Source of the DNA: Parasedimentitalea marina
GTDB lineage: Bacteria; Pseudomonadota; Alphaproteobacteria; Rhodobacterales; Rhodobacteraceae
Length of the DNA: 64,000 bases
Assembly: GCF_004006175.1 (NCBI RefSeq)
Contig: NZ_CP033219.1
Coordinates: 558,001 to 622,000, forward strand
Direction: 5' to 3'
Under the pieces are notes generated by a model. The model worked only from the letters and a program-made list of their open reading frames with translations. It searched no databases and had not been told where the DNA came from. Both the position numbers and the translations under genes were made by a program. This document shows, piece after piece, positions 63,997-64,000 of the stretch. The stretch's first letter is position 1, and each line of letters begins with the position of its first letter.

Positions 63997-64000
63997 CTGC

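Noticed and set aside
1..64000. CRISPR arrays, rRNA genes, prophage structural genes
   Set aside because: None seen: no regularly spaced repeats, no rRNA-like sequence and no capsid, tail or terminase motifs among the translated frames.

Overview
The window looks like a chromosomal segment of a marine alphaproteobacterium of the Rhodobacteraceae (Roseobacter group). The evidence is the left-hand gene order (low-molecular-weight phosphatase, infA, maf, a short RNase E/G, yacG, tRNA-Phe), the codon usage, the rhizobial/roseobacter-type rhamnose operon and the TctABC transporter. No database search was possible; all family calls come from motifs and order read in the sequence.

Layout. (1) 1-3711: conserved housekeeping block ending in tRNA-Phe(GAA). 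(2) 3696-29839: a genomic island of about 26 kb inserted in the 3' end of tRNA-Phe. An 18-bp copy of the tRNA end recurs at 29822-29839, next to a tyrosine integrase (28263-29681), and TGTATCACA motifs lie beside both ends. The island carries an IS3 element, several gene fragments (isochorismatase, alkylsulfatase, glycosyltransferase, DUF1214) and probable defence or replication modules: a double-GHKL histidine-kinase-like protein with a receiver protein and an unknown partner (7856-11969); an adenine-type DNA methyltransferase; a HUH endonuclease/replication protein plus a Lon-like AAA+ ATPase; a membrane protein plus an M48 metalloprotease; and a tight three-gene operon of alpha/beta-hydrolase, caspase-like peptidase and an unknown beta-rich protein (20767-24705). 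(3) 30608-41309: complete L-rhamnose catabolism and uptake locus (rhaID on the minus strand, rhaRSTPQ-mutarotase-rhaK on the plus strand) around a divergent control region with an inverted repeat. (4) 41310-45670: decayed region with IS6 and IS110 remnants and a frameshifted PD-(D/E)XK nuclease-like gene. (5) 45671-53625: a sugar-acid or sulfonate-type catabolic operon (split UxaA/SuyAB-type lyase, aldo/keto reductase, TctCBA, sulfatase) facing a GntR regulator. (6) 54136-59414: a 1621-residue polymorphic toxin with a C-terminal DNA/RNA non-specific endonuclease domain and duplicated N-terminal domains, followed 14 nt later by a probable immunity gene. (7) 59415-64000: a 234-bp repeat shared with 30240-30473, a periplasmic ClpP-like/SH3 protein, an IS66 remnant, and an operon of membrane protein, alpha/beta-hydrolase and RraA-like protein that runs to the right edge.

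How the parts fit. The rha locus takes up L-rhamnose (RhaSTPQ), interconverts anomers (mutarotase), isomerises (RhaI), phosphorylates (RhaK), cleaves and oxidises (RhaD fusion), under a DeoR repressor. The tct/uxaA cluster appears to be a separate regulon. The tRNA-Phe island is the most likely place for undescribed biology, in particular the hydrolase-caspase-beta-protein operon and the GHKL/receiver operon; the polymorphic toxin outside the island has N-terminal repeat domains that I do not recognise.
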